NCBI GenBank assembly: GCA_030424955.1
Contig: JAUHVS010000191.1
Span: forward strand, 1 to 9,071
DNA: 9,071 nt
Reading direction: 5' to 3'
Source: a bacterium
GTDB lineage: Bacteria > Myxococcota_A > Bradymonadia > UBA7976 > UBA1532
Shown here: in pieces, positions 5,775-9,071 of the stretch
How positions within the stretch are numbered: position 1 is the first letter of the stretch
Layout of the letters: each line of letters starts with the position of its first letter
Made by a program: the position numbers and the translations under genes
The notes under the pieces: generated by a model
Databases searched by the model: none
The model's input: only the letters and a program-made list of their open reading frames with translations
Told to the model about the DNA's origin: nothing

Positions 5775-8700
5775 ATGTCTGATTTCAGCGTGAGCCACGC
5801 CTGGGTCGTCGGGATCGACGCGTACCAGGGCGATATCCCGGCCTTGAAGACGGCCGTCGCCGACGCCCAGGCCATCGCCGCCCTGCTCAAGGCGCAGCAG
5901 GGCTACGACCGGGTGACCGTGCGCACCAACGCCGAGGCGAGCCTCGCGGCGCTGATCACCGATCTCGAGGTGACGCTGCCCGGCCAGATCGGCGACGGCG
6001 ATCGCCTGTTCATCTACTTCGCGGGCCACGGCATCGCGCAGGACGGCGACGACGGCCCCGAGGGCTTCCTGGTGCCGCAGGACGCCGACGGCCTGCGCCC
6101 GTCCCTGCTGCCCATGAGCCGGGTGGCGACGGCCCTGAAGGCCCTGCGCTGCCGGCACCTGATGGTGGTGCTCGACTGCTGCTTCGCCGGCGCGTTCCGC
6201 TGGTCGTCGCTGCGCAACATCATCCCGAAGCCGCGGGCCGTCTACCGGCACCGCTACGCGCGCTTCGTGCAGCACCCGGCGGCGCAGGTGCTCACCTCGG
6301 CCGCGGCGGACCAGACGGCCCTCGACACCTTGAGCGGCCTGCGCATCGGCCGCCGCCCGGTGGAGGGCACCCACTCCCCCTTCGCGGCGGCGCTCATGCG
6401 CGGCCTGCAGGGCGAGGCCGATCTGCCGGGCGCGGACGGCCGCACCGACGGGGTGATCACCGCCACCGAGCTGTACCAGTACGTGCGCGACGTGGTGGAG
6501 GTCGCCGTCACCCAGCGGATCGGCCGCAGCCAGACCCCCGGCCTGTGGCCGCTGCCGCAGCACGGCCGCGGCGAGTTCCTGTTCAGCGTGCCCGGGGTCG
6601 AGCCCCGGCTGCTCGAGGACCCCCGCCTCGACGCCGCGAACAACCCGTGGCGCGGCCTGCGGCCCTACACCGCCGACGAGGCGTCGCTCTACGTCGGGCG
6701 CGACGCCGACGTGGCCGCCCTCACCGAGCGCCTCGGGCGCCCGGGCCTGGTGGCGGTGGTGGGGCCGTCGGGGGCCGGCAAGAGCAGCTGCGTGGGCGCG
6801 GGCGTGGTGCCCCGCCTGATCACCCAAGGCGTCGCGGTGCTGGGCCCGCTGCGCCCGGGCGATCAGCCCATGACCCGGCTGGCCCCCCTGTGGGCGCGGC
6901 CGCTGCCGCCCAACACGGTGGCGGTCATCGACCAGCTCGACGAGCTCTTCACCGTGTGCTTCGACGAGGCCGCTCGCCGCAGCGCGCTGGCCGGGCTCGC
7001 CGACTACCTGGCCGCCGGCGGCACGCTGCTGGTGAGCCTGCGCACCGATCTGGAGGGGGCCTTCGAGGGCAGCCCGCTGGGCCCCGCGCTGGCGGCCGGG
7101 CGCTACCCCCTCGCCCCGATCCCCCGCGAGGGCCTGCGCGAGATCGTGCTCGTCCCGGCGGAGCAGCGGGTCTTGTACTTCGAGCCGCCGAGCCTGGTGG
7201 ACACCCTGGTGGACGCCGTGGCCGACCGGCCGGGGGGCCTGCCCCTGCTGTCCTTCGCCCTGTCGGAGCTCTACCGCCACAGCATCGAGCGCGGCGACGG
7301 CGATCGCGCCCTCACCAGCGCCGATCTGGCCGCCATCGGGGGGGTCACCGGCGCCCTGCGCCAGCGGGCCGAGGCCATCTACGCCGAGGCCGACGCCGAC
7401 ACCCGCGACACCCTGCGCCGGCTGATGCTGCGGCTGGTGCGGATCGCCGGCCCGGACCGCACCCGCCGGCAGGTCACGCAGGCGGAGCTCACCCCTGCCG
7501 TGCCGGCCGAGGCCGTGCGGCTGGCGGCGTGCCTCGACGCCCTCACCGCCCGGCACCTGGTGGTGCGCGGCGGCAGCGCGGGCGCGGGCGTCGTGGAGGT
7601 CGCGCACGACGCCCTGCTCACCGACTGGGACCGGCTGGACGGCTGGATCGACGCCGATGAGCTGCCGGTGCAGCGCACCCTGTGGCAGGCCGCCGAGGCC
7701 TGGCGCGCCGGCGGCGAGGCCCGCGCCCAGCTGTGGCACGACGATCCGCGCCGGGCCCGCGCCGAGTCGCTGCCCGACGTGGCCCTCAACACCCTGGAGC
7801 GCGACTTCCTGGTCGCCTCAGCCGCCTGGGCGCTGACCCGCAAGCGGCGGCTGCGCACCGCGGTGGGCGTGGCCGTGGTGCTCCTGTTGGGCATCGGCGC
7901 CTTCGCCTGGATCCAGCGGGACGGGCGGCTCGCTGAGGCCGCCCGCAGCGCCGCCGCCACCGCCAAGGCAGACCGGGAGACCATCGAGCGCCTCGAGGCC
8001 GACGCCCTGCGGGCGATGGAGGCCCAGCTCGCCGTCGCGCCCGACCTGCTGAGCAGCGACGACCCCGATCGCCTGCTGCGGGGGGTGCGCCTGCTGGCCG
8101 GGGTGACCGTCACCCACGCGAAGCGGCTGCCTGAGGCCGCCCGCCGCACCCTCGCCGGCTGGGCGCAGGTGGTGGCCCCCGACGCCCTGCTCAGCCGCGC
8201 CCTGCGGCCCAACGTGCTGGAGCGCGGGGGGCAGGCCTGGCTCATGATGGGCGACGGCCAGGCGCGCGCGCTGGATCGGGTGCCCGACCGCTGGTTCGCC
8301 CTGCCCGGCGGTCAGGTCGCCACCCTCGACCCCGTCGGCCGCCAGCTCGACATCTACCGCGCCGGGGGCCAGCCACCCCTGACCATCGCCCTGGCGCCCG
8401 ACTGGGGCGAGCTGCGGGGCGCGGCGCTGCTGCGGGGCTCGGACGCGGTGGTCTTCGAGCTCGTCGACGCAGGCCACATGCGCTACCAGATCCACCTGCT
8501 GGCCGTGGACCTGGCCGCAGGCACCTGGGACGTCGCCACCGCGAGCGCGCCGGATGGGCGCGCCTGGGGGGACTGCACCCGCTTCATCGGTGGCAAGCAG
8601 CTCGCCTTTGGCCCCGACGGGAAGCTGAAGGCCGCCACCGTCGACGTGGACGCGGTGGACCACCAGGCGACCCTCGCCACCTGTGCGCGCGCCCTGCTGC

Positions 8701-9071
8701 CCAGCCACCCCGTGGGCCTCTCGGCCCTCAACCCCATCGAGCCGGCGTGGCGCCGCTGGTCGCGCGAGCCCGTCGCCGGCCCCGAGGCCGTGCGCCTGGG
8801 CCGCGGCGAGCGCGGGCTGCCCGTGGACGTGCGCGCCCGGCTCCGCGACGGCCCGGCCGCCTGCCGGCCCCTGGTGGACGCGCCGCTGCTGCGCCAGTTC
8901 GCCGCAGGGCGCTGGCAGGCGACCGTCGGGCTCGACGAGAACCAGGGGGACGTGCAGCTGGGCGTCTGCCTCGCCCACGAAGGGGCCCCCATCACCCGGG
9001 CCTTTGGCGTGCCGGTCACGGGCTACCGCTGGAATGAGCTCGACATCGCTGCGCGGGTCGTGCCCGGGACC
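5775..9071 (+). CDS. Caspase (peptidase C14)-nSTAND1 ATPase-transmembrane protein (partial; C-terminus beyond right edge)
   Basis: One unbroken frame of 1,099 residues runs off the right edge. Residues 8-260 are a caspase-like domain: VVGIDAY, catalytic His85 in YFAGHG, catalytic Cys136 in LDCCFAG, and the p10-like segment SPFAAALMRGLQG with VITATELYQYV. Residues 290-309 carry the hallmark junction NPWRGLRPYT ... YVGR of nSTAND1 ATPases, followed by Walker A GPSGAGKS (330-337), Walker B VAVIDQLDEL (382-391), LLVSLRTDL (418-426) and the GLP motif (488-490). A single membrane helix spans about 696-713, with KRRLR just before it, so the caspase and ATPase should be cytoplasmic and the rest periplasmic. 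A helical, coiled-coil-like stretch follows (718-755), then a beta-rich region with four Cys. I see no WD40 or TPR repeats. Related caspase-STAND proteins are proposed conflict or cell-death switches in which sensing triggers ATP-driven oligomerisation and proteolysis; the role here is inferred. No protease substrate is evident nearby. Confidence 0.9.
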   Translation, partial: MSDFSVSHAWVVGIDAYQGDIPALKTAVADAQAIAALLKAQQGYDRVTVRTNAEASLAALITDLEVTLPGQIGDGDRLFIYFAGHGIAQDGDDGPEGFLVPQDADGLRPSLLPMSRVATALKALRCRHLMVVLDCCFAGAFRWSSLRNIIPKPRAVYRHRYARFVQHPAAQVLTSAAADQTALDTLSGLRIGRRPVEGTHSPFAAALMRGLQGEADLPGADGRTDGVITATELYQYVRDVVEVAVTQRIGRSQTPGLWPLPQHGRGEFLFSVPGVEPRLLEDPRLDAANNPWRGLRPYTADEASLYVGRDADVAALTERLGRPGLVAVVGPSGAGKSSCVGAGVVPRLITQGVAVLGPLRPGDQPMTRLAPLWARPLPPNTVAVIDQLDELFTVCFDEAARRSALAGLADYLAAGGTLLVSLRTDLEGAFEGSPLGPALAAGRYPLAPIPREGLREIVLVPAEQRVLYFEPPSLVDTLVDAVADRPGGLPLLSFALSELYRHSIERGDGDRALTSADLAAIGGVTGALRQRAEAIYAEADADTRDTLRRLMLRLVRIAGPDRTRRQVTQAELTPAVPAEAVRLAACLDALTARHLVVRGGSAGAGVVEVAHDALLTDWDRLDGWIDADELPVQRTLWQAAEAWRAGGEARAQLWHDDPRRARAESLPDVALNTLERDFLVASAAWALTRKRRLRTAVGVAVVLLLGIGAFAWIQRDGRLAEAARSAAATAKADRETIERLEADALRAMEAQLAVAPDLLSSDDPDRLLRGVRLLAGVTVTHAKRLPEAARRTLAGWAQVVAPDALLSRALRPNVLERGGQAWLMMGDGQARALDRVPDRWFALPGGQVATLDPVGRQLDIYRAGGQPPLTIALAPDWGELRGAALLRGSDAVVFELVDAGHMRYQIHLLAVDLAAGTWDVATASAPDGRAWGDCTRFIGGKQLAFGPDGKLKAATVDVDAVDHQATLATCARALLPSHPVGLSALNPIEPAWRRWSREPVAGPEAVRLGRGERGLPVDVRARLRDGPAACRPLVDAPLLRQFAAGRWQATVGLDENQGDVQLGVCLAHEGAPITRAFGVPVTGYRWNELDIAARVVPGT

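Noticed and set aside
5718..7739. 673-residue minus-strand frame and several other frames opposite or within the caspase-STAND gene
   Set aside because: They are composition artefacts; the plus-strand frame carries intact catalytic and Walker motifs throughout.

Overview
The window is very GC-rich, with coding frames that prefer G or C at the third codon position. It carries several surface-protein families typical of Myxococcota and related former Deltaproteobacteria: a Myxococcus-type cysteine-rich repeat next to thrombospondin type 3 repeats, a Stig1-like and MopE-like aspartate/cysteine-rich lipoprotein, and a caspase-STAND ATPase. A myxobacterium-like predator or soil/aquatic bacterium is the best guess. 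This rests on protein families and base composition only, since no rRNA or marker gene is present.

Layout: (1) positions 1-1078, minus strand: the N-terminal 359 residues of a secreted protein that runs off the left edge, with signal peptide, NIDO domain, cysteine-rich repeat and calcium-binding-type TSP3 repeats. It starts with GTG behind a good ribosome binding site. (2) positions 1240-3959, minus strand: two lipoprotein genes joined by an ATGA stop/start overlap. The upstream one (168 aa) carries a bacterial VHL-beta-like domain in which the five hydroxyproline-pocket positions of human VHL are kept at identical spacing, one as Ser-to-Thr. The downstream one (738 aa) is an unrecognised lipoprotein whose C-terminal third looks like outer-membrane beta strands and ends in Phe. 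(3) positions 3960-4185: a divergent intergenic promoter region. (4) positions 4186-5664, plus strand: a 492-aa lipoprotein with Gly linker, Stig1-like module, MopE-type repeats and a PPC-like C-terminal domain. (5) positions 5775-9071, plus strand: the first 1,099 residues of a caspase (peptidase C14)-nSTAND1 ATPase-transmembrane protein running off the right edge.

How they may work together: the first four products all carry export signals and look like envelope or cell-surface components that bind Ca2+ or ligands. The fifth looks like a membrane-anchored signalling protease: a cytoplasmic caspase and ATPase switch, one transmembrane helix, and a C-terminal part predicted to be periplasmic. 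The NIDO gene and the MopE-like gene share a two-part upstream motif (TTGACCCG ... TCGAGCA), which hints at common regulation. The strongest candidates for new biology are the VHL-like lipoprotein with its coupled partner, and the caspase-STAND protein with no recognisable WD40 repeats after the membrane segment. Any functional link between these two is speculation. The three gaps between genes are all shorter than 300 bases.
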